This document shows positions 1-7,877 of a stretch of 22,777 bases of DNA, in pieces. The notes below the pieces were generated by a model. It saw nothing but the letters and a program-made list of their open reading frames with translations. It was not told the DNA's origin and made no database searches. The DNA comes from Bacillota bacterium. GTDB taxonomy: Bacteria; Bacillota; Clostridia; Peptostreptococcales; Anaerovoracaceae. The DNA lies in NCBI GenBank assembly GCA_016293805.1, contig JAEDDI010000029.1, positions 1 through 22,777 of the forward strand, given 5' to 3'. The translations under genes and the position numbers were made by a program. Position 1 is the first letter of the stretch; each line of letters starts with the position of its first letter.

Positions 1-36
1 AGTTTTCAATGTTCATTCGCCGTAGCGAACAGTAAT

Positions 37-65
37 ATATTAACACCCTTTATCTCTCATGTCAA
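37..65 (-). promoter_or_regulatory. promoter, proximal of a tandem pair (probable rRNA operon P2)
   Basis: On the minus strand a perfect -35 TTGACA (65-60) is followed by exactly 17 bases and TAATAT (42-37). It is nearly a copy of the promoter at 126-154: both have TGTTAATATAT around the -10. Transcription would start near position 30 and leave the window at its left edge. Downstream the leader has a 5-bp TTCGC/GCGAA hairpin with a TACG loop (16-29), then GAACATTGAAAACT (14-1), which resembles the TTCTTTGAAAACT motif known in Bacillus rRNA leaders and spacers. That an rRNA operon follows is inference; the gene itself is outside the window. Confidence 0.65.
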
Positions 66-125
66 GAACTAATTTCGTTCATTTGACACTGTCAGGGGTG
101 TTTGCTGTCTCGTGACAGCTTTTAT

Positions 126-154
126 ATATTAACAACCCGTCACTCTGTTGTCAA
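126..154 (-). promoter_or_regulatory. promoter, distal of a tandem pair (probable rRNA operon P1)
   Basis: Minus-strand TTGACA (154-149), a 17-base spacer and TAATAT (131-126). The predicted transcript begins near 119 with a perfect 6-bp hairpin, GCTGTC/GACAGC with a 4-base loop (119-104). Tandem consensus promoters about 90 bp apart with matching -10 contexts are typical of stable RNA operons in Gram-positive bacteria. Nothing else, and no reading frame of interest, is seen in positions 1-192. Confidence 0.65.
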
Positions 155-192
155 TAGCTTTTTTGACTGATATTTCAACTTGACTAAATACT

Positions 193-435
193 TTATTCCA
201 CGACTTCATACATGTCGGATGCATCTTCTTTTCTTACAGTTTCCAGAAGCTTAGTCACCTTGACCTTAATTGTACTTGTACCGAACCTGATACTTATCAC
301 ATCCCCTTCTCTTACTTCACTGCCCGGCTTTGCAGTTTTATCATTTATCATTATTCTTTCCTGCTCACAGGCTTCCTTAGCCACGGTTCTCCTCTTGATC
401 AGCCTTGAATTCTTAAGATACTTGTCAATTCTCAT
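193..435 (-). CDS. rqcP: S4-domain RNA-binding protein, RqcP/YabO type
   Basis: An 80-residue protein made almost entirely of one S4 RNA-binding domain: it opens MRIDKYLKNSRLIKRRT and continues through a basic, glycine-containing fold ending in acidic residues. This matches the YabO/RqcP family, which in Bacillus binds the 50S subunit with nascent-chain tRNA and RqcH to drive alanine tailing on stalled ribosomes. The start at 435 is chosen because GGGAGG (449-444) sits just upstream and the S4 motif begins at residue 1; a longer frame reaching 624 only runs through the HU gene. It follows HU by 49 bases, with a hairpin terminator between them (452-477), so expression probably depends on read-through. 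In many Clostridia and Bacilli the next genes would be yabP, yabQ and divIC; here a promoter region follows. Family assignment is secure; the RQC role is by homology. Confidence 0.88.
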   Translation of the reverse strand: MRIDKYLKNSRLIKRRTVAKEACEQERIMINDKTAKPGSEVREGDVISIRFGTSTIKVKVTKLLETVRKEDASDMYEVVE

Positions 436-451
436 AATCTTTTCCTCCCAT

Positions 452-477
452 AAAAAAGGAGCAGCATATGCTGCCCT
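452..477 (-). terminator. intrinsic terminator between HU and rqcP
   Basis: On the minus strand a GC-rich stem built on the perfect palindrome GCAGCATATGCTGC (474-461), extended by G-C and G-U pairs, is followed by six U residues (457-452). It lies 8 bases past the HU stop codon and ends only a few bases before the rqcP ribosome binding site. It should end most HU transcripts and let a fraction through to rqcP. Confidence 0.65.
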
Positions 478-484
478 GTGAAAA

Positions 485-763
485 CTATTTATTAACTCTC
501 TCCTTGAGTTTCTTGCCTGCCTTAAACACAGGAGCCTTGGAAGCTGCAATCCTGATTGTTTCGCCTGGTTTCCTCGGATTTCTTCCCTGCCTTTCCTTGC
601 GGTCTCTTGTCTCGAATGTTCCAAAACCTATAAGCTGAACCTTCTCGCAGGCTTCAAGCGCTTCCTCAATACATTCAAGCATTGCGTTTACAGCCGCATC
701 AGCATCCTTCTTTGCAAGACCCGATTTTTCTGCTACAGCAGATATTAATTCCGCCTTATTCAT
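485..763 (-). CDS. hup: HU family DNA-binding protein
   Basis: A 92-residue histone-like protein, the usual HU length. It has the N-terminal helical dimerisation part (MNKAELISAVAEKSGL), the GFGTFETRDRKERQGRNP signature leading into the beta arm, a proline in the arm tip region (RNPRKPGE) and the conserved end KAPVFKAGKKLKERVN. It binds and bends DNA without sequence specificity and compacts the nucleoid. The start at 763 follows AAGGAGGG by 5 bases; the longer in-frame extension to 838 has no homology. A promoter with TTGACA lies at 829-857, so HU is transcribed apart from the flippase gene upstream, whose stop codon adjoins the -35 box. An intrinsic terminator follows at 452-477. Annotation is near certain; hup is used as a generic symbol. 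Confidence 0.95.
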   Translation of the reverse strand: MNKAELISAVAEKSGLAKKDADAAVNAMLECIEEALEACEKVQLIGFGTFETRDRKERQGRNPRKPGETIRIAASKAPVFKAGKKLKERVNK

Positions 764-828
764 TTTTCCCTCCTTATAATTGCAAAAACACACACAAAGA
801 TTCCTTATCGCCGGAATTCCATGCCTTA

Positions 829-857
829 ATTGTCGCATCTTTGTGAATATTTGTCAA
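829..857 (-). promoter_or_regulatory. promoter of HU gene
   Basis: Minus-strand TTGACA (857-852), a 17-base spacer and GACAAT (834-829), which matches the -10 consensus at four of six bases. The -35 box touches the end of the flippase gene. It gives a leader of roughly 55-60 bases before the HU start codon. Confidence 0.55.
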
Positions 858-2462
858 TTACTTTAAAACTTTTCTTAATACTGCGGCGACTCTATCCCCC
901 TTTGGAATCACAGACAGCTCATCCATTGTAATGCTCTTTGTGGCAAACACAAGTACTGCATATGCGATGACAGACAGCACGATTGATACAAGAGCTGCAA
1001 GCCTGCAGCTGACAACAAGTGCAAACAGCCTGTAAGAGCCAAGTGTCACAACAGCCATGCCGAGAGTTGCAACAGCAGGCCTTATAAATGTAATTCCTAT
1101 ATCAAATCTTGTTCCTGTGTACTTTATTATCGCCATCACATCAAGAACAGATGCGACAATATATGCAGCACAGGTTCCTAATGCAGCGCCCACAACATTA
1201 AGTTCAGGAATTCCTACCAGTATAAAAGTGACGGCAGCCTTGAACACTGCTCCTATGCAGAGATTCCTTACAGGAACCAGCTGTTTTCCTATTCCCTGCA
1301 GTGCACCTGTAAGAGTCTGGGCTATTGCAAGGAACACAAATCCTACAGCAAGAACTATCAGACTGCCGGCCGCATCCACTGCCATATCAGCCTGGCGGCT
1401 GTAAAGCAGAAGGAGAATCGGTTCTGCCAGAATTATCAGTCCTGCAGCACACGGAAAACTCAGAAGATTTGACATTCTCACTCCCATCTTCACATTGTTT
1501 CTCAGTCCTTCACTGTCCTTTTCACGAAATGCCATGCTTATTGCCGGAACCATACTTATGGCAATACTCTGCACTATGATCTGTGGGAAATTGATTATTG
1601 TGCTTGCAAAACTCGAAAGTTCTGTATACAGATCCTTAGTTTCAGCATAACTGAATCCGACCGCCTGAAGTCTGTTTGATACTATCGATGCATCTATCAG
1701 ATTCATGAGCGGCATAATACATGCACCGAGTGTAATAGGAACTGCTATGATAAGAATTCTCTTCATAACTTCTCCTGATTTTTCTTCGGTTTTTACAGCA
1801 CTTTTCCGGATTCTTCTGTTAATATGTTTTCTGTTGGCCATGTAAATCAGCCAGACAACTACAAGTCCGCCTATTGCACCTGCACTGGCGCCAAAAGTCG
1901 CACCCGCAGCAGCATACTCAAGGTTCTGTGAATACTTCTTAAGCAGAACATAGGCCAGCACAAGTCCTGCGCCTACTCTGAAAACCTGCTCTATTATCTG
2001 TGAAACGGCGGTAGGCTTCATGTTCTGCATACCCTGAAAATACCCTCTGAATGCCGACATCACAGGTATAATGACAAGTGCAGGTATAAGCGCCTTAAGC
2101 GCGATTTCCGTTTCAGGCAGACCCACTCTGTCTGAATACCAGCCCGCCCCTATGAAGCAGAGCAAACCTGTTCCAATTCCTATTCCAAGAAGCAGTCTGA
2201 AAGAAACCCTGAACACGTTGTTCGCAGCATAGTGGTCTCCGATTACCGTCCTTTCAGCAACAAGTCTCGATATTGCAACCGGTATTCCGGCAGTCGCAAG
2301 TGTAAGCAGTATATTGTAAATCGGATACGCCGCCTGATAATAAGCCATTCCACCTCCAAGCCAGTTGGATACAGGAATACGAAAAAACGCACCGAGGAAT
2401 TTCACAATGAGGCCGGCTACTCCTAGTATGGCAGCTCCTCCTACAAATGATTTCTTACTCAT
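858..2462 (-). CDS. SpoVB/MurJ-like lipid flippase (MOP superfamily, polysaccharide biosynthesis protein)
   Basis: A 534-residue, very hydrophobic protein with about 14 predicted membrane segments over its whole length, the usual size and layout of the MOP-superfamily flippases (COG2244, SpoVB/YtgP/MurJ branch). It starts with a glycine-rich first helix (FVGGAAILGVAGLIVKFLGA) and has FRGYFQGMQNMKPTA near residue 140, a typical SpoVB-type motif. Members move undecaprenyl-linked precursors across the membrane, lipid II in the best-studied cases. In Bacillus the equivalent locus after mfd carries yabM, so position supports orthology. ATG at 2462 is preferred: GGGG lies 5-6 bases upstream; GTG at 2468 is an alternative. 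It starts 8 bases after the amidohydrolase stop, so the two are co-transcribed. Whether it carries lipid II or another polymer precursor cannot be told from sequence. Confidence 0.88.
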   Translation of the reverse strand: MSKKSFVGGAAILGVAGLIVKFLGAFFRIPVSNWLGGGMAYYQAAYPIYNILLTLATAGIPVAISRLVAERTVIGDHYAANNVFRVSFRLLLGIGIGTGLLCFIGAGWYSDRVGLPETEIALKALIPALVIIPVMSAFRGYFQGMQNMKPTAVSQIIEQVFRVGAGLVLAYVLLKKYSQNLEYAAAGATFGASAGAIGGLVVVWLIYMANRKHINRRIRKSAVKTEEKSGEVMKRILIIAVPITLGACIMPLMNLIDASIVSNRLQAVGFSYAETKDLYTELSSFASTIINFPQIIVQSIAISMVPAISMAFREKDSEGLRNNVKMGVRMSNLLSFPCAAGLIILAEPILLLLYSRQADMAVDAAGSLIVLAVGFVFLAIAQTLTGALQGIGKQLVPVRNLCIGAVFKAAVTFILVGIPELNVVGAALGTCAAYIVASVLDVMAIIKYTGTRFDIGITFIRPAVATLGMAVVTLGSYRLFALVVSCRLAALVSIVLSVIAYAVLVFATKSITMDELSVIPKGDRVAAVLRKVLK

Positions 2463-2470
2463 CTCCACCC

Positions 2471-3760
2471 CTATAACTGACTGAGAATCGCCTCAGTGTT
2501 TTTCTCTGTTTCATAATATGTTCTTTCGATATCTATAGTCAGATATTCTCCGTCTTTGTAAAGCACCCTGCCGTCACACATAGTCATAACAATATCGCTT
2601 CCTGATGCCGAATATACAATATTGGTTATAAGGTTGTGAGAAGGCCTCATATACGGAGTGTCAATATCAAGCACGATAAGATCGGCTTTGTTGCCCACTC
2701 TGATGAAACCACAGTCATTTCTTCCCTGTGCCCTGGCTCCTCCTGCTGTTGCTGCAGCAAGAGTCTGTACAGGAGATACAACCGCAGGATCATATATTGT
2801 CCCTTTTGTTGATATTGCAAACATTTTCATCTCTTCAATAAAATTTAAGCTGTTATTGCTTGCAACACTGTCTGTTCCGATAGCAACATTTATCCCTCTG
2901 TCAAGAAGTGCCGAAACATTGCATACTCCACTTGCAAGTTTGAGGTTTGATACAGGATTTACAGCTACTGTGACGCCTTTTTCCTTCAATATATCGTAGT
3001 CCTCGCCTTCAATCCAGACGCAGTGAGCAGCGACCGAAGGAGTATCAAATGCGCCGAGGCTGTTTAAATACTGAACCGGTGTAAGCCCCCCATGTCTTTC
3101 CTTGCACTCTTCATGTTCTTTCTTTGTCTCCGATACATGAACATGCATGTTGGCTCCGATTTCCTTAGTAAAATCCGCAAGCTGTTTTACCGCCCTGGGC
3201 GTTGTGGTATACTCCGAATGAATGCTCATGTCGATAATAATTTTCCCTTCGCCGGCACCGTTGAAATTTCTGTAGAGGCTCTCCGTCTCCTTGAATCTGT
3301 ATGAGTCATACAGATCATCATCAGTAAAATGAGAGATAGATCTTGAGACGTTCGCCTTTGCACCTGCATCAAGTACAGCTCTTACAACATCTTCGCAAAA
3401 ATAATACATGTCAGTGCTTGATACTATGCCGAATCTGATTGATTCCGCCATCGAAAGAGCAGTTCCCCAGTATACTGCTTCTGAATTAAGCTTTTCTTCA
3501 AAAGGAAACACTCTGCTGAAAAGCCAGTCATCAAGAGACATATTCTCACCGTACCCTCTCATGAGCGTCATGGCAGCATGGCTGTGAGAATTAACAAACG
3601 CCGGAAGGAGTACTTTACCCTTGCCGCTGTATACTTCTCCATATGATTCCTCAGGCATCACATCAGATATATACGCAATTATGTCTCCTGACGTTCCTAC
3701 ATACATATTCTTTCTTGTTTCATAGTTTTCGTCTATTATCGTAATATCCTTAAACAGCAT
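2471..3760 (-). CDS. metal-dependent amidohydrolase, MtaD/SsnA-type (adenosine or methylthioadenosine deaminase-like)
   Basis: A 429-residue member of the amidohydrolase superfamily. The metal site is complete: HSH (H59, H61) after strand 1, HVHVSE (H208, E211), AHC (H246) and GTDSVASNN (D297). The spacing and VNSHSHAAMTLMRG, WL near residue 80 and the late ADLIVLD motif fit the 5-methylthioadenosine/S-adenosylhomocysteine deaminase branch, which hydrolyses amino groups from adenine-type nucleosides; related enzymes act on guanine or other cyclic amidines, so the substrate is open. The start at 3760 has GGAGGAG 6-8 bases upstream; the frame could open at 3778 but that ATG has no such site. 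It has its own extended -10 promoter (3801-3809) and is followed by the flippase 8 bases on. It is inserted into the otherwise conserved mfd-flippase neighbourhood. Confidence 0.82.
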   Translation of the reverse strand: MLFKDITIIDENYETRKNMYVGTSGDIIAYISDVMPEESYGEVYSGKGKVLLPAFVNSHSHAAMTLMRGYGENMSLDDWLFSRVFPFEEKLNSEAVYWGTALSMAESIRFGIVSSTDMYYFCEDVVRAVLDAGAKANVSRSISHFTDDDLYDSYRFKETESLYRNFNGAGEGKIIIDMSIHSEYTTTPRAVKQLADFTKEIGANMHVHVSETKKEHEECKERHGGLTPVQYLNSLGAFDTPSVAAHCVWIEGEDYDILKEKGVTVAVNPVSNLKLASGVCNVSALLDRGINVAIGTDSVASNNSLNFIEEMKMFAISTKGTIYDPAVVSPVQTLAAATAGGARAQGRNDCGFIRVGNKADLIVLDIDTPYMRPSHNLITNIVYSASGSDIVMTMCDGRVLYKDGEYLTIDIERTYYETEKNTEAILSQL

Positions 3761-3800
3761 CTTGTTCTCCTCCAGCATATTTTTCGGTTAACAATTAATT

Positions 3801-3809
3801 ATTATACCA
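3801..3809 (-). promoter_or_regulatory. extended -10 promoter of amidohydrolase-flippase operon
   Basis: Minus-strand TGGTATAAT, a perfect -10 with the extended TGn element. No good -35 is visible at 16-18 bases. Transcription would start near 3794, about 34 bases before the amidohydrolase ATG. Confidence 0.55.
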
Positions 3810-3810
3810 T

Positions 3811-3850
3811 AAAAGAGTAGAGACTGCCATTTTTTCTAAAACAGCAGTCT
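3811..3850 (-). terminator. probable terminator after mfd
   Basis: Eight bases after the mfd stop, AGACTGC (3850-3844) pairs perfectly with GCAGTCT (3827-3821). The long loop holds a TTTT run and an AAAAA run that can extend the helix. The U-rich tail is interrupted (CTACTCTTTT), so efficiency is uncertain. Confidence 0.45.
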
Positions 3851-3857
3851 TCTATTT

Positions 3858-6800
3858 TCAGTTAATATTACCTTTGAGTATATCAAGAACTCTGATTACA
3901 TCATCAAGTCTCTTTTTTCTTTCACTTGAAATGATGATAACAGGCACTGTCCCTCCATGAAACAGCACACGTTTTCCGAGTGCATCCATTACTCCCGCAA
4001 CAGCTTCCGGGTTCAGTTTTCTGTCCTTTGAAAGCTCAATCCTGACTTTCCCTCCGCTTTCATATATTCTTGAAGCAAAGCATTCGCCGGCCGTCTTCCT
4101 TATTCTTGATACTTTGATAAGATTTAGAGTCTGATTGGGCACATCTCCAAACCTGTCGATGAGTTCCTCAATCATGTCCTCTTCATCTTCCAGAGTATGA
4201 ATATCAGCAATTTTTCTGTACATTGTGAGCTTTAATGCTTCATCTGAAATATATGATTCCGGTATGTACGCAGACACCTGAATTTCCACTTTTGTTTCTT
4301 CCCTCGCTTCATTCACTTCTTCTCCGCGTATCCTTCTGACTGCATCGTTTATAAATCTGCAGTAAAGTTCATACCCTATGTTCGCCATGTGTCCGCTCTG
4401 TGATGTGCCGAGAATATTTCCCGCCCCGCGTATTTCAAGATCTCTCATCGCAATCTTGAACCCGGATCCGAACTCTGTGAATTCCCTTATGGCCCGCAGT
4501 CTTTTCTCTGCAACCTGAGTAAGAACCTTGCCGGGTCTGTACATAAAATATGCATATGCTATTCTGTCAGCTCTTCCGACTCTTCCCCTGAGCTGATAAA
4601 GCTGTGACAGTCCCAGTCTGTCTGTATCAAGCACAATTATGGTATTAACATTGGAAATGTCAAGCCCGTTTTCTATTATAGTTGTTGCCACAAGTACATT
4701 GTATTCTCCTTCGGTAAAATCAAGCATTACCTTTTCGAGCCGTTTTTCATCCATTTTTCCATGACATACTATAACATCAGCCCCCGGTACAATGTCGGAT
4801 ATTTTCTTTGCGATACTGTTTATTCCCTGGACTCTGTTGAATACCACATATACCTGACCGCCCCTGTCAAGTTCTCTTGAGATAACACTGCGTATTATCT
4901 CATCGTCCTGCTCTGTTACATATGTCTGTACAGGGTATCTCTCTTCGGGCGGCTCTGTTATTACGCTCATATCCCTGATTCCCGAAAGTGACATATGAAG
5001 AGTTCTTGGTATCGGTGTTGCGGAAAGCGTCAGAACATCGACGTTTGTCTTAAGTTCCTTAATTCTCTCCTTGTGTCTCACACCGAATCTCTGCTCTTCA
5101 TCTATAACAAGGAGTCCAAGATCTTTAAACTCCACATCCTCCGAAAGAAGCCTGTGTGTCCCTATTACAAGATCAACTCTGCCCTCCTTAATACGTTCTA
5201 CTGTCTTTTTCTGCTCCGCTGCACTTTTGAATCTTGATAGCACATCCACCTTGAAAGGAAATCTCTCGAATCTGTCCTTGAGTGTGTAATAGTGCTGGTT
5301 GGCAAGAATTGTCGTAGGTACCAGAACTGCTGCCTGCTTTCCGTCTGCAACACATTTAAAAAGCGCCCTTGCTGCAACCTCAGTTTTGCCGAATCCCACA
5401 TCACCGCACAGCAGCCTGTCCATGCATAATGGTTTTTCCATGTCCGCCTTTATCTCCTGAATGCACCTGAGCTGGTCATCTGTTTCAGCATACGGAAACG
5501 AATCTTCAAACTCCCTCTGCCATTCGCTGTCAGGCCCAAACGCATATCCTGACGCCTCCTGACGTTTTGCAATCAGTTCTATCAGGTCTTCGGCCATTTC
5601 ATTCACAGCCGCCTTCGCTTTCGCTTTTGTCTTCTTCCACTCGCCTCCGCCAAGGCTGTTTATCTTAGGCGTTACCGAATCATCTGCAGAATATTTCTGA
5701 ATAATATCCATCTGTTCCACAGGAACATACAGGCAGTCCTTGCCCGCATACTCTATCTTAAGATAATCCTTCTGGTCACCTTCTACAGTAATCTCTTCAA
5801 TTCCCGTAAATCTTCCTATGCCATGATTCTCATGTACTACATAGTCGCCCTTCCTTATCTCAGTAAAATTCTTTATTCTGTTATCACTGTTTATTTTTTT
5901 CTTTCTTTTTCTCCCTGATTTTTTCCCTGAAAAAATATCGGCGTCAGATATCCACACCTTCTTCTGTTCAGGATACTCTATCCCTGCGGATAATTCTCCG
6001 GACTCTACCCGCACCCTGTCAAGGCCGTATCCTGCAAGAAATTCTTTCATATTCTTTTCTCTCTCAGCCGAAGAGCATACTATGACAGTTTCGTATCCGT
6101 TCCGAATATATGCTTCAAGCTCATTTCTAAGCATATCAAGATTTCCGCTTAGAACAACAGGCTGTCTGCTTCTCAGATTATACAGATTCGTATACTCTGA
6201 TACACCTTTGATCCTCTTTGCAAAAGGGGAGAAAACATATATGTCTTTTCCGCTTCTGTAAATGTTAAGATAGTCATTTACAGACGGACACATTTCAAAA
6301 TCAGAAGGCACTGCCATGCCTCGTGAAACCAGCAAATCAAAATCTTCTGAAGTCTCTCCCGCCTTGGTCTTTATCATTTCATACACCCTGTCCGGGTCAT
6401 CTATCATGATGCATCCGTCAGTCATATAATCCCATATCATGGACATATCTTCATATATATACTGCATATGTCCCGAAAAACTCTGAACATTAGCCAGACT
6501 GTCAATATTATCAATTATACGTTCAAGCCTCGAATTAAGATTCTTTCTGCTCTCATCATCTTTTAAAGCAGAAAGCGCTTTCGCATATTCTTTCTTTATC
6601 TTCTCTTTGGCTTTTTCTATCTCTTTTCTGTCAGATGTAACTTCAGCAGCAGGATATATGTCTATCTCTCTGAGATTCTCACACGACCTTTGCACATCCG
6701 GATAAAATGATCTTATCGAGTCCACCTGTGTATCAAACAGTTCTATTCTGACAGGCAGACTTTCGCCTGCAGGGAACACATCAATTATATCCCCTCTGAC

Positions 6801-7253
6801 AGAGAACTGCCCGGCCGCATCTGTCATGCTGAATCTCTCGTATCCGAAACTCACCAGAATATCCTTGAGTCTTTCAGGATCGATTTCATCTCCCGTTTTA
6901 ATACATAAATGTGTATTTCTGAAAACTTCTGCCGGAGGATTCTTTTTAAGAGCATCACAAACAGAGGCTAAAACTATACATTTTTCCCCTCTTGCAAGAC
7001 ATTTTTTAATTCTTAATTTTTCGAGCATCCCTTCTCTGCTTCTTGCTTCGAATCTGATGAGACTGCTATCCTCCTGAGGAAGAATATATACAGGAAGACT
7101 GCTAAAAAAAGAAAGGTCCTTCGCCAGTTTCTCAGCCCTCGTTCCGGTCGCTGTAATAATCAGGCTCTGTCCCTTTTTTTCGGCTATGGATGCTGCGGCA
7201 GGTGCTGACTGACTGTCAGAAACACCTGTAATACTGACAATACCTTCTGTCAT
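3858..7253 (-). CDS. mfd: transcription-repair coupling factor Mfd
   Basis: 1131 residues, the normal length. Order of parts: an N-terminal UvrB-like module; the CarD-like RNA polymerase interaction domain near residue 471 (KGDYVVHENHGIGRF); a RecG-like translocase with Walker A GDVGFGKTE near 615-624, DEEQRFG near 718, SATPIPRT and the late helicase motif QLRGRVGR; and a C-terminal TRCF domain. Mfd binds RNA polymerase stalled at lesions, pushes it forward by double-strand DNA translocation and recruits UvrA. Its ATG overlaps the pth stop codon by one base (TAATG), so it is the last gene of the murC-glmU'-prs-pth-mfd operon. pth-mfd adjacency is conserved in Bacillota; a spoVT gene, which follows mfd in Bacillus, is not present. 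No motif appears damaged. Confidence 0.97.
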   Translation of the reverse strand: MTEGIVSITGVSDSQSAPAAASIAEKKGQSLIITATGTRAEKLAKDLSFFSSLPVYILPQEDSSLIRFEARSREGMLEKLRIKKCLARGEKCIVLASVCDALKKNPPAEVFRNTHLCIKTGDEIDPERLKDILVSFGYERFSMTDAAGQFSVRGDIIDVFPAGESLPVRIELFDTQVDSIRSFYPDVQRSCENLREIDIYPAAEVTSDRKEIEKAKEKIKKEYAKALSALKDDESRKNLNSRLERIIDNIDSLANVQSFSGHMQYIYEDMSMIWDYMTDGCIMIDDPDRVYEMIKTKAGETSEDFDLLVSRGMAVPSDFEMCPSVNDYLNIYRSGKDIYVFSPFAKRIKGVSEYTNLYNLRSRQPVVLSGNLDMLRNELEAYIRNGYETVIVCSSAEREKNMKEFLAGYGLDRVRVESGELSAGIEYPEQKKVWISDADIFSGKKSGRKRKKKINSDNRIKNFTEIRKGDYVVHENHGIGRFTGIEEITVEGDQKDYLKIEYAGKDCLYVPVEQMDIIQKYSADDSVTPKINSLGGGEWKKTKAKAKAAVNEMAEDLIELIAKRQEASGYAFGPDSEWQREFEDSFPYAETDDQLRCIQEIKADMEKPLCMDRLLCGDVGFGKTEVAARALFKCVADGKQAAVLVPTTILANQHYYTLKDRFERFPFKVDVLSRFKSAAEQKKTVERIKEGRVDLVIGTHRLLSEDVEFKDLGLLVIDEEQRFGVRHKERIKELKTNVDVLTLSATPIPRTLHMSLSGIRDMSVITEPPEERYPVQTYVTEQDDEIIRSVISRELDRGGQVYVVFNRVQGINSIAKKISDIVPGADVIVCHGKMDEKRLEKVMLDFTEGEYNVLVATTIIENGLDISNVNTIIVLDTDRLGLSQLYQLRGRVGRADRIAYAYFMYRPGKVLTQVAEKRLRAIREFTEFGSGFKIAMRDLEIRGAGNILGTSQSGHMANIGYELYCRFINDAVRRIRGEEVNEAREETKVEIQVSAYIPESYISDEALKLTMYRKIADIHTLEDEEDMIEELIDRFGDVPNQTLNLIKVSRIRKTAGECFASRIYESGGKVRIELSKDRKLNPEAVAGVMDALGKRVLFHGGTVPVIIISSERKKRLDDVIRVLDILKGNIN

Positions 7254-7876
7254 TATGCATCTCCGTTCTTTTTGTTTTTTGTATTATATCTGTTCATTGC
7301 GATATCTGTACCGTCCCTGACAATAGAAACAGCCGCATCTGCACATTTTTCAAACACAGGTTTCAGATTGCGCTCTTCTTCTTTAGACATGTTTCCTATT
7401 ACGTAATCTGCAAGATTTCCCTTGCGGTTGTCCCCAATGCCTATTCGGATTCTCGGAAAATCACCCGATTCGATTTTGGATACAATGGATTTCATTCCGT
7501 TATGTGTGCCCGCACTTCCTTTTTTTCGAATTCTGATATCTCCTGCAGGAAGATCGATGTCATCATATATAACCACCAGACGTTCAACAGGTACCTTGTA
7601 GTAGTCAAGCACCTGACGTATTGACTCACCGCTGAGATTCATATATGTCTGCGGTTTAACGAGCATGACCTTGTGCCCTGCAATTATGCCTGTCCCCACA
7701 AGAGCCCTGTGCTTTTGCCTGTTTACTCTGATGCCTGTTTTTTCAGCCAGTATGTCTATTGTGATAAATCCCGCATTATGTCTTGTGTTCTCATACTCGC
7801 TTCCGGGATTTCCAAGTCCGGCAATGACGAACTCGATTCCGCCATTGCCGCCTTTTTTATTTTTCTTCCAGAACAT
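7253..7876 (-). CDS. pth: peptidyl-tRNA hydrolase
   Basis: 207 residues. The enzyme frees tRNA from peptidyl-tRNAs dropped by ribosomes. The conserved active-site residues are present: N23 in GLGNPG, H33 in ENTRHNAGF, N80 in TYMNLSG, D106 in IYDDIDLP and N126 in GTHNGMKS. The usual enzyme begins within two or three residues of the GLGNPG strand; this one has an extra lysine- and glycine-rich stretch of about 13 residues (MFWKKNKKGGNGG) first. No later ATG or GTG would remove it without losing the core. ATG 7876 lies one base after the prs stop codon; no clear ribosome binding site is seen, so translation is probably coupled to prs. A TTG at 7885 is a less likely start. Confidence 0.95.
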   Translation of the reverse strand: MFWKKNKKGGNGGIEFVIAGLGNPGSEYENTRHNAGFITIDILAEKTGIRVNRQKHRALVGTGIIAGHKVMLVKPQTYMNLSGESIRQVLDYYKVPVERLVVIYDDIDLPAGDIRIRKKGSAGTHNGMKSIVSKIESGDFPRIRIGIGDNRKGNLADYVIGNMSKEEERNLKPVFEKCADAAVSIVRDGTDIAMNRYNTKNKKNGDA

Positions 7877-7877
7877 A

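Noticed and set aside
104..123. Plus-strand terminator GCTGTC/GACAGC followed by TTTT
   Set aside because: No plus-strand gene precedes it. The hairpin falls at the predicted 5' end of the minus-strand distal promoter transcript, so it is better read as a leader hairpin.
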